Below are positions 25,664-34,047 of a stretch of 64,000 nucleotides of DNA, in pieces. The stretch's first letter is position 1. Every line of letters begins with the position of its first letter. The translations under genes were made by a program, and so were the position numbers. The notes below the pieces were generated by a model that ran no database searches, had not been told where the DNA came from, and saw only the letters and a list, made by a program, of their open reading frames with translations. Origin of the DNA: Clostridiaceae bacterium (GTDB taxonomy: Bacteria; Bacillota; Clostridia; Peptostreptococcales; Tindalliaceae); NCBI GenBank assembly GCA_011390155.1, contig JAABSW010000001.1:184953-248952 (forward strand), in the 5' to 3' direction.

Positions 25664-26404
25664 ATGGCTCGCCAAGCAAGAATAAAAAACATCTTTGGCA
25701 TCTATCATATTTTCCAGCGAGGCGGTAAAGCAAGACCACTGTTCACAAGCCGGAAAGACCGGGAGAAGTGGTTGACCATCGTGTCGAAGGCCAAGGAAAA
25801 ATATCAGTTTAAACTATATGCGTATTGCGCTTCTGAACCTAATGAATATCACCTTGTACTTAATCTTCAAGGAGGGGATATATCAAAGATAATGAAGAGC
25901 ATTAACATTGCTTATGCCATGCATGTCAAGTGTCCTGAACAACTTTTTAAAGACAGGTATCGGAGCGAACTAATTGAAACAAAAGAAGCATTGTTGGGTT
26001 TGATGGCATCGGTTCATCGAAGATCTAATTTGTTAGAAAATGAATCAGATCCATACAATAGTTTTTGTTGTTACAGAGGAATGAATAGAGATACACTGGT
26101 TCCGGTGGATATTAGTGACATTAAGACAAGGGAAGATATAACCAGAACAGGTGAAAATGGTAAAAAACAGTGTGATAATTGCATACAAACAATGGGAGAG
26201 GCAGAAGAAAAGTTAACACATCTACTCTCTATAAGCATGTTGACAAAAGAGGATCTTAACAAAGATAAACCCTATCGAAACCATCTAATCCGAAGGTTTC
26301 GAAAAGAAAGCACCTTAAGCCTGAAAGAATTGGGAATTCTTTTTGGAGGATTATCAGAGTCAGCTGTGAGTAAAATTATCAGTCGTTATGATAGCCCTGA
26401 ATGA
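25664..26404 (+). CDS. REP-associated tyrosine transposase (RAYT/Y1) family protein with altered HUH motif
   Basis: This 246-residue protein is of the TnpA-REP family: N-terminal MARQARIKN, FGIYHIFQRGGK, YQFKLYAYC and a Y1-type Tyr region (INIAYAMHVK). Family members nick single-stranded DNA with the HUH metal-binding pair. Here the expected H-x-H (as in DNHVHLL) reads PNEYHLVL, so the first His is replaced by Glu. A C-terminal HTH-like segment (LKELGILFGGLSESAVSKII) is retained. It may be a domesticated or inactive relative. Start ATG 25664 is preferred over the in-frame 25613 codon, which lies in the promoter. No terminal inverted repeats are seen. Confidence 0.8.
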   Translation: MARQARIKNIFGIYHIFQRGGKARPLFTSRKDREKWLTIVSKAKEKYQFKLYAYCASEPNEYHLVLNLQGGDISKIMKSINIAYAMHVKCPEQLFKDRYRSELIETKEALLGLMASVHRRSNLLENESDPYNSFCCYRGMNRDTLVPVDISDIKTREDITRTGENGKKQCDNCIQTMGEAEEKLTHLLSISMLTKEDLNKDKPYRNHLIRRFRKESTLSLKELGILFGGLSESAVSKIISRYDSPE

Positions 26405-26467
26405 TGTATTAACGAAAAAAATTCAAGTAGCGTCACCTTCGTATATCCGCAGACAGGAGTGGTATCA

Positions 26468-27481
26468 ATGGATTTACAGCTTGACATTGGGTTAATGAAT
26501 CACACAAAGGACAATTCATCGTCACAAATTTTGCCTGACTACGTTGACGTAGCCATTATTGGTGCAGGGCCAGCAGGATTAAGTGCAGGAATTTACGCAC
26601 AGCGTAAAGGCCTGAAAACAATCGTGATAGGAAATAGTACAGGTGGACAAGTCAATGATACGTCAACGGTTGAAAATTATCCTGGATTCTCTTCTCTTTC
26701 GGGAGAATCACTTGCACATAAGTTTTATGATCATGCTATCTCTTTGGATATACCTGTGATAAAAGAAACGAAAGTTGTTGACATAAATGTCCAGAACAAA
26801 GTAAAGCTTGTTAAAATGGATAACGGTAATTCCATCAGGGCCAAAGCCATTATTATTGCCACTGGAAGCAACCATCGTATATTGGGAGTAAAAGGTGAAG
26901 ATAGATTAGCAGGCAGAGGAGTTGCTTATTGTGCTATATGTGACGGACCCTTATTCCAGGGCCGAGAAGTTATTGTTGCTGGTGGCGGAAATGCAGCGGT
27001 TGAAGCTGCCATTGATTTGTCTAAAATCGCTAAAAAAGTTTCAATTGTCCATCGAAGTATTTTTAGGGCAGATCAAATATTGATTGACCATATGAAGAAA
27101 CTACAGAACATCGACGTCTATCTGAAAACTCAAATTTTGGAAGTTCTAGGAGAAAATAGAGTTACAGGTGTTCGTGTGAAGAGTAAGAATACTAAGGTGG
27201 AACAGATAATTCAGGCAGAGGGAGTGTTCGTTGAAGTTGGATACACACCAAATTCTTCCCTTGTGAGAGATATTGTAGAAATCAATGGTCGGGGAGAGAT
27301 AAAGATAGACTCAAAAATGCAAACAAGTGTACCTGGCATATTTGCAGCAGGTGATGTTGTGGAAGGTCCATATAAACAAATAGTCATTGCTGCTGGTGAT
27401 GGGGCAAAAGCTGCGTTATCAGCCAATGAATATATAAATCATTTATCAAATGAGGAGGAATTAAACAATGAAATTGCTTAA
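26468..27481 (+). CDS. trxB: Thioredoxin reductase
   Basis: This 337-residue FAD/NADPH enzyme reduces thioredoxin-like partners. The FAD loop is VAIIGAGPAGLSAGIYAQRK, the redox pair is CAIC at residues 155 and 158 (CAICDGPLF), and the second nucleotide loop is VAGGGNAAVEAAI. The C-terminal GIFAAGDV motif contacts FAD. There is an unusual 28-residue N-terminal extension before the FAD domain. ATG 26468 lies after CAGGAG; a GTG at 26459 is possible. The 3' end overlaps the next gene by 14 bp, so the two proteins are likely redox partners. Confidence 0.95.
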   Translation: MDLQLDIGLMNHTKDNSSSQILPDYVDVAIIGAGPAGLSAGIYAQRKGLKTIVIGNSTGGQVNDTSTVENYPGFSSLSGESLAHKFYDHAISLDIPVIKETKVVDINVQNKVKLVKMDNGNSIRAKAIIIATGSNHRILGVKGEDRLAGRGVAYCAICDGPLFQGREVIVAGGGNAAVEAAIDLSKIAKKVSIVHRSIFRADQILIDHMKKLQNIDVYLKTQILEVLGENRVTGVRVKSKNTKVEQIIQAEGVFVEVGYTPNSSLVRDIVEINGRGEIKIDSKMQTSVPGIFAAGDVVEGPYKQIVIAAGDGAKAALSANEYINHLSNEEELNNEIA

Positions 27482-28124
27482 TGAAGAGGTTAGAGCACAG
27501 TTGCAACAAGTTTTCGAAAACATGAAGACGGATGTGACCATTGCGTTGTTTACTAAGGAAAGTGAATGTGAAACCTGCAAAGAAACTGACAGTTTTCTTA
27601 ATGAATTGATTGAAACCAGCGATAAACTGCACTTAAAACATTATGATCTGGATGAAAATGAAGACATTGCTGAAAAATTTCAAGTGAATGTTGTTCCGGC
27701 CATCGTGTTGCTTAATCACCAGGAAGAGTATCAGAGAATAAAATTCAATGGAATTCCTGCGGGTCACGAAATTAATTCTTTTGTTAAAGGAATATTGGAA
27801 GTTTCCGGCGCTGGAGTCCCTTTGCCTGAGGCTGTGGCTGAAAGGCTTTCGGCTATCACAAAACCAGTAAACATCAAAGTCTTCGTCACGCTGGGTTGCC
27901 CCCATTGTCCTGGAGCCGTTGAAAAGGCACACAAACTGGCTTTGATGAACCCCCATGTTGAAGCTGAAATGATAGAAGCTCAAACTTTTTATGATCTATC
28001 AGAGAAGTTTAATGTATCCAGTGTTCCTAAAGTTGTGATTAACGACCAATATGAATTTGTGGGTAATCAATCGCTGGAAGTATTTATGGAGGAAATAGAA
28101 AAAACACAAATGACAGTTCAATAG
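27468..28124 (+). CDS. Protein disulfide oxidoreductase with two thioredoxin folds (PDO/AhpF-N type)
   Basis: This 218-residue protein has two tandem thioredoxin-like domains. The first has Cys34-x-x-Cys37 (CETC), the second Cys144-x-x-Cys147 (GCPHCPGAV). This is the layout of archaeal/bacterial PDO proteins and of the AhpF N-terminal domain. The start lies inside trxB (14-bp overlap) with a GAGGAGG site. It most likely accepts electrons from the neighbouring TrxB and passes them to disulfide or peroxidase substrates. No ahpC is adjacent. Confidence 0.9.
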   Translation: MKLLNEEVRAQLQQVFENMKTDVTIALFTKESECETCKETDSFLNELIETSDKLHLKHYDLDENEDIAEKFQVNVVPAIVLLNHQEEYQRIKFNGIPAGHEINSFVKGILEVSGAGVPLPEAVAERLSAITKPVNIKVFVTLGCPHCPGAVEKAHKLALMNPHVEAEMIEAQTFYDLSEKFNVSSVPKVVINDQYEFVGNQSLEVFMEEIEKTQMTVQ

Positions 28125-28138
28125 TGAACAGATGGTTA

Positions 28139-28167
28139 ACAGGGTATTGATAGTACCCTGTTTTTTC
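28139..28167 (+). terminator. Terminator of the trxB-PDO operon
   Basis: Stem ACAGGGTA (28139-28146) with TACCCTGT (28154-28161), a 7-nt loop, and T6 at 28161-28166. Confidence 0.9.
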
Positions 28168-28339
28168 TTGTCCGGAAAGTGGAATTTTTCAGATAGAATT
28201 TATCCTGTTTATTCTGAGGACGCTCAGGTAAGGGTGTTTATTTATTTAAACGGTTTATGGTATGATGAATTATCGAATAGTATTAAATCAACAGGCCATA
28301 GAATATGAGCATTGGATTGAATGAAAACGAAAAGGAGAG

Positions 28340-28909
28340 ATGATGAAAATGGGATTAACTGTTGCCATAGTTCTTATTACATTAATTGCGTTATTTATGT
28401 TTTTTTTGATTGGTTTCTATAATTCCACAATAAAATTAAGGAATTTTGTTCAGAATGCGTGGGCGCAAATAGATGTTCAACTGAAGAGGAGAGCTGACCT
28501 GATACCAAATTTAGTTGAAACAGTGAAAGGTTATGCGTCACATGAAAAAGAAACCTTGGAAAATGTAACGAAGGCAAGGGCCGAAGCTATGCATGCACAA
28601 TCTGTTGAACAGCGCCAACAGGCAGAGAATGAACTTTCAGGGGCGTTAAAATCATTGTTTGCAGTCGCTGAATCATATCCCGAACTAAAAGCAAGTGAGA
28701 ATTTTTCCAAACTACAGGGGGAACTGGCAGAAACGGAAGATAAAATTGCTTACAGTAGGCAGTTTTATAATGATACCACCATGAAGTATAATACTAAAAT
28801 TCAAATGTTTCCTGGTAATGTATTGGCTGGCTTTATGGGTTTTGGCCACAAGCCATATTTCGAAGTTGTTGAAACGTCTGAGCGAGAATCGGTAAAAGTC
28901 GGGTTTTAA
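28340..28909 (+). CDS. LemA family protein
   Basis: This 189-residue protein has one N-terminal membrane helix (about 5-25) followed by a helical LemA domain: [33 protein letters not shown] and a final [13 protein letters not shown]. Its function is poorly defined; in other bacteria it accompanies a metalloprotease or TPM-domain protein, neither of which is seen here. Three close ATGs (28340, 28343, 28349) follow AAAGGAG, so the exact start is uncertain by up to three codons. Confidence 0.92.
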   Translation: MMKMGLTVAIVLITLIALFMFFLIGFYNSTIKLRNFVQNAWAQIDVQLKRRADLIPNLVETVKGYASHEKETLENVTKARAEAMHAQSVEQRQQAENELSGALKSLFAVAESYPELKASENFSKLQGELAETEDKIAYSRQFYNDTTMKYNTKIQMFPGNVLAGFMGFGHKPYFEVVETSERESVKVGF

Positions 28910-28968
28910 TCCTAAGAATCCTGTTTATAAATACATGAACGTTCTTTTGGTCATCTTTAGAGAAAGTG

Positions 28969-29295
28969 GTGATTTATTTGAACATAGTAATCACAGACCA
29001 GTTACACAAATACATCAGTAGACATCAGATAACAGACATTATCTTAGGGCCAGTGATGAAGCAGGTTTGCTGAGCAGGGCCTAGACTGCCTTCGGTGAAG
29101 ACAGGTAAACCTGAAAAAGTGATCGATTACCGTAAAATTAAATTAGGTGACATAAACATCCATGTTCACCATGATGTGGTTTATAACAAACAAACATTAT
29201 CAATAGGGATTCGAAAATATCTATTCATCACTGAGGTTTACGTGTATGATCCCGAAACAGTATGCTTGTGCAGTGGTGGACAAAAAGACAGTTGA
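28969..29295 (+). CDS. Probable CC/Se-motif selenoprotein with in-frame UGA (Sec)
   Basis: Reading this frame through a UGA at 29071-29073 gives a single protein of about 108 residues. It begins MIYLNIVITDQLHKYI, has the motif V-C-U-A-G-P-R-L-P-S-V-K-T-G-K-P around the UGA, and continues to IRKYLFITEVYVYD. The layout recalls the family I know as 'CC/Se motif (seleno)protein', in which the second Cys can be selenocysteine. Both parts are in the same frame with no other stop, and coding character continues after the UGA. A hairpin with a GGU loop lies about 20 nt downstream. Starts could be GTG 28966, GTG 28969 or TTG 28978. The HAD gene follows after 28 bp. I infer Sec; a pseudogene is the main alternative. 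Confidence 0.72.
29074..29113 (+). promoter_or_regulatory. Candidate bacterial SECIS hairpin
   Basis: Immediately after the UGA the RNA can form CTG-C-CTTC (29086-29093), triloop GGU (29094-29096), GAAG-A-CAG (29097-29104), with outer arms CAGG (29075-29078) and CCTG (29110-29113). A G/U-containing apical loop about 20 nt after the UGA is what SelB-dependent elements have. Confidence 0.55.
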
Positions 29296-29323
29296 TAGCT
29301 TATATTGTCAAGTAAGGGGAGTT

Positions 29324-29800
29324 ATGACAGTGATCGAAACCAATTATCAAGGTAGTAAAAAAAGATTTATTGAAACGATTGTTATCGATTTTAATGGAAC
29401 GTTAGCTGTGGACGGGGTCTTAGTGCCGGGTATAAAGAGTAAACTCATGGAATTGAGCAAATTGGTGAAGATTGTTATTCTCACAGGAGATACGTATGGA
29501 ACAGTTGAAAAACAAATGGCTGGCACTGGAGTGGAAATTCATAGATTCATTAATGGTGATGCTGGAACGATGAAGCGAAACTACATTATTGACAGAAATC
29601 CCGAAGCTACAGCGACGATTGGAAATGGGTATAATGATATAATGATGAGCGAAACTGCAAGCTTATCAATTGCAGTGATTGGTGATGAAGGGTGTTATGG
29701 TAAATTACTTGGCAGAGTTGATATAGTAGTGATGGACATTCATAAAGCATTGGATCTATTTTTACACTCCACACGTATTAAGGCTACGTTGAACATATAA
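29324..29800 (+). CDS. HAD-superfamily soluble P-type-ATPase-like hydrolase
   Basis: This HAD protein of 158 residues has the nucleophile loop TIVIDFNGTLA (Asp22), motif II ILTGDTYGTV and motif IV IGNGYNDIMM. The second acidic residue of the canonical DxD is Asn24, resembling P-type ATPase phosphorylation loops (DKTGT) and the COG4087 group. Phosphatase activity is plausible but its substrate is unknown. The reading frame extends to 29246 inside the upstream gene; ATG 29324 after AAGGGGAG is the likely start. It lies 28 bp after the selenoprotein candidate and may be co-transcribed. Confidence 0.82.
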   Translation: MTVIETNYQGSKKRFIETIVIDFNGTLAVDGVLVPGIKSKLMELSKLVKIVILTGDTYGTVEKQMAGTGVEIHRFINGDAGTMKRNYIIDRNPEATATIGNGYNDIMMSETASLSIAVIGDEGCYGKLLGRVDIVVMDIHKALDLFLHSTRIKATLNI

Positions 29801-29805
29801 GACAA

Positions 29806-29841
29806 AAAAACCTCGAAGGTTAAGAAACCTTGAGGTTTTTT
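29806..29841. terminator. Bidirectional terminator
   Basis: A-rich left arm aaaacctcgaaggtt (29807-29821) pairs with aaccttgaggtttt (29826-29839), giving a U-tract on both strands. It separates the HAD gene from the convergent small membrane protein. Confidence 0.9.
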
Positions 29842-29861
29842 ATCAGTAATGAATTGCAAGG

Positions 29862-30179
29862 TTAAACGCTATTTTCAACGTACGCTTGTCGATCGTCCCA
29901 AGAACTGAAATACACAGGATTATTATCACTGTCCAATATTATATAAGCCTGTTTTTTTGCGATTTTTGAACCATGTACTTTGTCAATAACCATTTCAGCA
30001 GAAGGTTCTTTTTTCTGTGGTTCTTGATTGTCATTGTCATCAGGAGAGATTTCTTGATTACGTTGCTTGATGTTAAACCGGAATGATTTTGTTTTAGGAT
30101 AAGCAAACAGACGAAACAAAGTTCGCAATATCAAGATCATAACGGTAATTCTTAAAACCGAATAAAGGATTGTATCCAT
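29862..30179 (-). CDS. Small membrane protein of unknown function
   Basis: This 105-residue protein has one N-terminal hydrophobic segment (about 8-25: VLRITVMILILRTLFRLF) and a Lys/Arg-rich linker. An acidic/Gln-rich stretch and a C-terminal segment VIDKVHGSKIAKKQAYIILD, then DNNPVYFSSWDDRQAYVE, follow. The frame extends to 30281, but ATG 30179 has GGAGGTGA with good spacing. I do not recognise a family, and no partner gene is evident. Confidence 0.7.
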   Translation of the reverse strand: MDTILYSVLRITVMILILRTLFRLFAYPKTKSFRFNIKQRNQEISPDDNDNQEPQKKEPSAEMVIDKVHGSKIAKKQAYIILDSDNNPVYFSSWDDRQAYVENSV

Positions 30180-30417
30180 TTCTTTCACCTCCAAGGCAAG
30201 GGTATAACATTGATGCCCTTTGTGTATGAATACCCTAATATTGAGTTGGAACACATCCTGACAAAACATAACAGAAAACATATAGCCTACTTCATTGTAC
30301 CTGATGAACTTACAAAGGTCAAGGCAAGTTAATAAACATTATCATTTGCTCGATCTGTTTCATTAAAATAAAGCTTTTGGGGTAAATATCTGAGTAATAA
30401 AAGTAGAGAGGTGAAAA

Positions 30418-30675
30418 ATGGATAAGTATCAGGAAACAATTATCAGCAGTGCTCCAAACAATGAGATAAAATCATTTTTGGAAAGTCTATCAAACGCGGC
30501 GGCAGAAAATAAATATTTCTGTGATCATTGTGAGATTATTATAAATAGGACATGGGTCGAAAAAATGGGATCATTATATTTTCAACGTACAGAAATCACT
30601 TTTTTCGGCAGAGAAGAATTAGTAAATCATTACACGAAGTTATTTAGATTGAGGTTTTTATCAGCAGGAGGGTAA
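30418..30675 (+). CDS. Small protein of unknown function
   Basis: This 85-residue protein begins MDKYQETIISSAPNNEIKSF, contains a Cys pair (YFCDHCEIII) and ends in an aromatic/basic segment. An AGAGGTGA site precedes the ATG. It lies about 60 bp upstream of the LTA-synthase-like gene on the same strand. No recognised domain; the CxxC could bind a metal, but that is speculation. Base composition is similar to the surroundings, so it is likely a real gene. Confidence 0.6.
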   Translation: MDKYQETIISSAPNNEIKSFLESLSNAAAENKYFCDHCEIIINRTWVEKMGSLYFQRTEITFFGREELVNHYTKLFRLRFLSAGG

Positions 30676-30737
30676 GCGGTTGTTGTCACAGAATATATGG
30701 ACAAATGACATAGACGAGAGGGGTGTGGAGGTTTCGT

Positions 30738-32648
30738 ATGAGAATGAAGGTAACAAGATTACAGCAAGACTGGCATTTCATTACCTTGGCATTGATATTT
30801 TCCAGTATCATTCTTTGTAAGATGATGTTGCTCCACGCTGTGATGAATATTCGGACGAATCTGATGCAAATCACTTTAACTAATTTTAGCACCTTGATGA
30901 TCCTCTACCTGGTGGTTTTTATCATCACACCTTCCCGTTGGTTTGGCGTTTTTGTTAGTCTTCATATAGCATTGAGTAGCTTGGTATTTATAAATACTGT
31001 TTACTATAGTCATTTTTTCACATTGGTTCCAGCAAGTAGTGTGTTTCAAATGGGTCAGATTGGTGGCGTGACTGATAGTATATTGGCGCTGATAAAACCC
31101 GTGTACTTGCTGTACTATATTGATACAGTTGTGCTATGGTACCGATATCGATTACTAAATTTAACAACCACCCGATACGAACTGCGTCGTAGTAAAGTAT
31201 ATATGGGTGTTTTGTTGATTTTGGTAAGCGGTATGATATTGTCTTTGGTAAACATATCCCAAAAAACGGAAGGTCATCTTACACCGGTGAATTTAGGCAT
31301 GTTGAATTACCATGTTGTGGATATTTTGGGTTTCTTTAGACCATCCATTGTGGATCCAAAAATAACGGAAGAGGCTGTTGTTGAAGTAATAGAAGAAGAG
31401 GAAGATCTTAAGTGGCAGGGATTGTTGGCAGGAAGAAATATCATTGTTATCCAGGCTGAATCTCTTCAAGCTTTTGTGATTGGTAGAGAAATAAATGACC
31501 AGGAAATTACCCCTATGTTAAACCGTATAAGTCAGACCGATTCATTCGTTTTTGAAAATTTTTATGAACAGGTGGGGTGGGGAAATACTTCTGATGCAGA
31601 ATTTATTAGTCACAACAGCTTTTATGCATCAACGAAAACCTTTAGTTACAAAGCGTATGAAAATAATACTTTTAGAACCCTGCCCATGCTATTAAAAGAA
31701 AGTAATTACACGACCATGGTTATGCATGGAAACGATCCTGAATTTTGGCAAAGAAGAAATGCTTATGAGGGTCAGGGGATTGATCGGTTTTATAGCAGCA
31801 CCGAGTTTGATATGAACCAGGTGATTGGTATGGGGTTAAGTGATGAAGAATTGTTTCATCAATCAATTAAGTGGCTGAAAGCCACTCCGACCCCTTTCTA
31901 TGCCATGTATATAACACTCACCTCCCATCATCCTTTTGAACTTGAAGATCATTATAAATCCCTTGTTATGCCAGATGTTTATCAAGATACCATGTTGGGG
32001 AATTACCTCCATGCAGTTCACTACCTGGACAAGGCAATAGAAGGATTCATACACCAACTTAAGCAGGAAGGATTATACGAATCAAGTGCAATTGTCATTT
32101 ATGGCGATCACCAAGCCCTTGATATGCGCAACGAAGAGGCTAATCAGGAAATGAGCCGATTTTTAGACAAGCCATACACTGAAGAGGAGATGTTTAAGGT
32201 ACCATTGATTATTCATATACCTGGTAGTCGCATTCAGGAGAAGGTGACAACTGCAGGAGGCCAAATTGATTTTTTCCCCACCATGGCAAACCTTATTGGC
32301 AAACCCATTGAACCGGATAAAGTAATGGGAAAAGACTTACTAAACATCCAGGAAGGTTTTGTGGCAAAACAAGTTCATGTGGCGGCAGGGTCATTTATTG
32401 ATAATGAAAAAATCTTTATCATGTCACCTGATGGTATTTATGAAAACAGCCGTGCATGGAAATTAAATTCCGGAGAAGGAATTCCTTTGAAAGATTGCCG
32501 GGAAGGATACGATCGTGCAATGGCAGAAGTGGCCTTGTCTGAATACATTTTACAAAATGATCTGGTCGTTGAATTGAATGAAATGGGACTGCAAGGAATA
32601 TTGGATGACATTCGGCTTATGTTGAAAATGGAGGATACCGAAGAATAG
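30738..32648 (+). CDS. LTA synthase family (sulfatase-fold) membrane protein
   Basis: This 636-residue protein has five N-terminal transmembrane segments (to about 180) and an extracellular sulfatase-fold domain. The LtaS catalytic Thr lies in GWGNTSDAEF at about residue 284, with metal-binding IVIQAESLQAF before it and YGDHQALD near residue 456. Known relatives polymerise glycerol phosphate from phosphatidylglycerol onto a glycolipid (lipoteichoic acid). ATG 30738 follows GTGGAGG; an upstream GTG is in frame. Whether it is a primary synthase, primase or another phosphoglycerol transferase is not decidable here. Confidence 0.92.
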   Translation: MRMKVTRLQQDWHFITLALIFSSIILCKMMLLHAVMNIRTNLMQITLTNFSTLMILYLVVFIITPSRWFGVFVSLHIALSSLVFINTVYYSHFFTLVPASSVFQMGQIGGVTDSILALIKPVYLLYYIDTVVLWYRYRLLNLTTTRYELRRSKVYMGVLLILVSGMILSLVNISQKTEGHLTPVNLGMLNYHVVDILGFFRPSIVDPKITEEAVVEVIEEEEDLKWQGLLAGRNIIVIQAESLQAFVIGREINDQEITPMLNRISQTDSFVFENFYEQVGWGNTSDAEFISHNSFYASTKTFSYKAYENNTFRTLPMLLKESNYTTMVMHGNDPEFWQRRNAYEGQGIDRFYSSTEFDMNQVIGMGLSDEELFHQSIKWLKATPTPFYAMYITLTSHHPFELEDHYKSLVMPDVYQDTMLGNYLHAVHYLDKAIEGFIHQLKQEGLYESSAIVIYGDHQALDMRNEEANQEMSRFLDKPYTEEEMFKVPLIIHIPGSRIQEKVTTAGGQIDFFPTMANLIGKPIEPDKVMGKDLLNIQEGFVAKQVHVAAGSFIDNEKIFIMSPDGIYENSRAWKLNSGEGIPLKDCREGYDRAMAEVALSEYILQNDLVVELNEMGLQGILDDIRLMLKMEDTEE

Positions 32649-32703
32649 TTGGTCATCGCCTTGACGACTTGTTTGATAAGGGTTATAATTAGTTTTGTTA
32701 AAT

Positions 32704-32789
32704 AAAGGGGAGCTGAGTTAAATCGGCTGAGAGGGAGCGTATGGTTCCGACCCATAACCTGATCTGGATAATGCCAGCGGAGGGATCAA
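32704..32789 (+). promoter_or_regulatory. TPP riboswitch (THI element)
   Basis: The leader contains GGGGAGC, CGGCTGAGAGGG, GACCC and ACCTGATCTGGATAATGCC with AGCGGAGGGA in the known order and spacing of thiamine pyrophosphate riboswitches. It precedes the ThiY-like lipoprotein gene, and a terminator follows at once. Confidence 0.96.
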
Positions 32790-32799
32790 TAGAACTGAT

Positions 32800-32837
32800 G
32801 AACCTTGATCCTGTTGTTTGGGATGAGGTTTTTTTTG
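32800..32837 (+). terminator. Riboswitch-controlled terminator
   Basis: Stem AACCTTGATCC (32801-32811) with GGGATGAGGTT (about 32820-32830) and a T8 tract. The segment TTGATCC can alternatively pair with GGATCAA at 32783-32789 in the riboswitch P1 region, giving a simple TPP off-switch. Confidence 0.85.
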
Positions 32838-32882
32838 TTTACCTCAGGGCAGGATCAGGCCTCAAATATGAAAGGAGAGGTC

Positions 32883-33911
32883 ATGATGAAGAAGAGTAAT
32901 GGTAAGAAAGGTTGTACAAAAGGTTTTAAATGGATGGTTACCTTGTTAGCTTTAGCAATGGTAATGACTGGTTGCACGCAAGATTTGGGTACGGAAGTTG
33001 AAGAAGAGTTGCGTGATATCACTTTGGTGTTGGATTGGGTGCCCAACACAAATCACACGGGGTTTTATGTGGCAAACCATTTGGGATATTTTAAGGATGA
33101 AGGGTTGAATGTATCAATTATTCAACCAACCCAGGGAGGAAGCACTGAACTAGTGGCAGCAGGGCAAGGTGAATTTGGTATCAGTTACCAGGAACAGATA
33201 ACGTATGCTCGAACAGCGAGAGATCCCCTTCCTGTAACTGCAATTGCAGCCATCATTCAACATAATACTTCAGGATTTGCATCTGCTGCAGAGAATAACA
33301 TAGTTCGTCCACGGGATTTTGAAGGAAAAACCTATGGCGGGTGGGGATCGCCCGTTGAGGATTCGATGCTTGAATTATTAATGACAGAAGACGGCGGAAA
33401 CTTCAGTAAGTTGTCAATGACGAATATTGGAACTTTGGATTTTTTTGACGCTGTCAGCAACCATGTTGATTTTGCCTGGATTTATTATGGATGGGATGGA
33501 GTGGCAGCTGAATTGCAGGGATTTGACATAAATTTTATATTGTTACAGGATTATGGAGAGGTGTTGGACTTTTACACACCAGTGCTAATAACCAGCGAAA
33601 AAATGATTGAAGATGATCCAGCCTTAGTATCATCTTTTATGCGGGCAAGTACACGAGGGTATACCTATACAATGGAAAATCCGGAAGAAGCAGCAGCTAT
33701 TCTGCTTGATGCAGTACCAGAGCTGGATGATGATATTGTTGTAGCCAGCCAAATATATTTGGCGGACCAATATCAGGCAGATGCTGAACGTTGGGGTGAA
33801 ATGAAGCTGGAAATTTGGGCTGATTATGCAGATTGGATGTATCAGGAAGGTCTTCTAGAAAGTCCTCTCGATGCTGAAGAAGCATTCACAAATCATTTCA
33901 TACCTCAATAA
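32883..33911 (+). CDS. thiY: ABC substrate-binding lipoprotein, ThiY/NMT1 family
   Basis: This 342-residue NMT1/ThiY-like protein binds a thiamine pyrimidine precursor (formylaminopyrimidine or HMP) in known relatives. A lipoprotein signal peptide ends in VMTGC (Cys31). The mature part has ITLVLDWVPNTNHTGFYVA, a ThiY/Thi5 hallmark, and GGWGSPVEDSML. The TPP riboswitch directly upstream supports a thiamine role. No thiX permease or thiZ ATPase follows; a terminator does. The ATG pair 32883/32886 follows AAGGAGAGG, and longer starts lie in the riboswitch terminator. Confidence 0.92.
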   Translation: MMKKSNGKKGCTKGFKWMVTLLALAMVMTGCTQDLGTEVEEELRDITLVLDWVPNTNHTGFYVANHLGYFKDEGLNVSIIQPTQGGSTELVAAGQGEFGISYQEQITYARTARDPLPVTAIAAIIQHNTSGFASAAENNIVRPRDFEGKTYGGWGSPVEDSMLELLMTEDGGNFSKLSMTNIGTLDFFDAVSNHVDFAWIYYGWDGVAAELQGFDINFILLQDYGEVLDFYTPVLITSEKMIEDDPALVSSFMRASTRGYTYTMENPEEAAAILLDAVPELDDDIVVASQIYLADQYQADAERWGEMKLEIWADYADWMYQEGLLESPLDAEEAFTNHFIPQ

Positions 33912-33917
33912 AATCAA

Positions 33918-33955
33918 CAGGTCTTCTCTCGTGGAGAGGACCTGATTTTTTTTCC
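33918..33955 (+). terminator. Terminator after thiY
   Basis: Stem CAGGTCTTCTC (33918-33928) with GAGAGGACCTG (33934-33944), 5-nt loop (TCGTG), then a T8 tract. Confidence 0.92.
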
Positions 33956-34047
33956 TGCTTATGATAAGATATTATATAACAGGGTTATACGTGTTTTAGA
34001 GGGACTACTCTTGCATACTGTTATATGTGGAAAGGAACAAGGTATAA

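Noticed and set aside
29095-29295. Stand-alone 66-residue ORF
   Set aside because: It starts within a conserved motif; the same frame continues upstream through a single UGA to a sensible start, so it is treated as the C-terminal part of the selenoprotein candidate.
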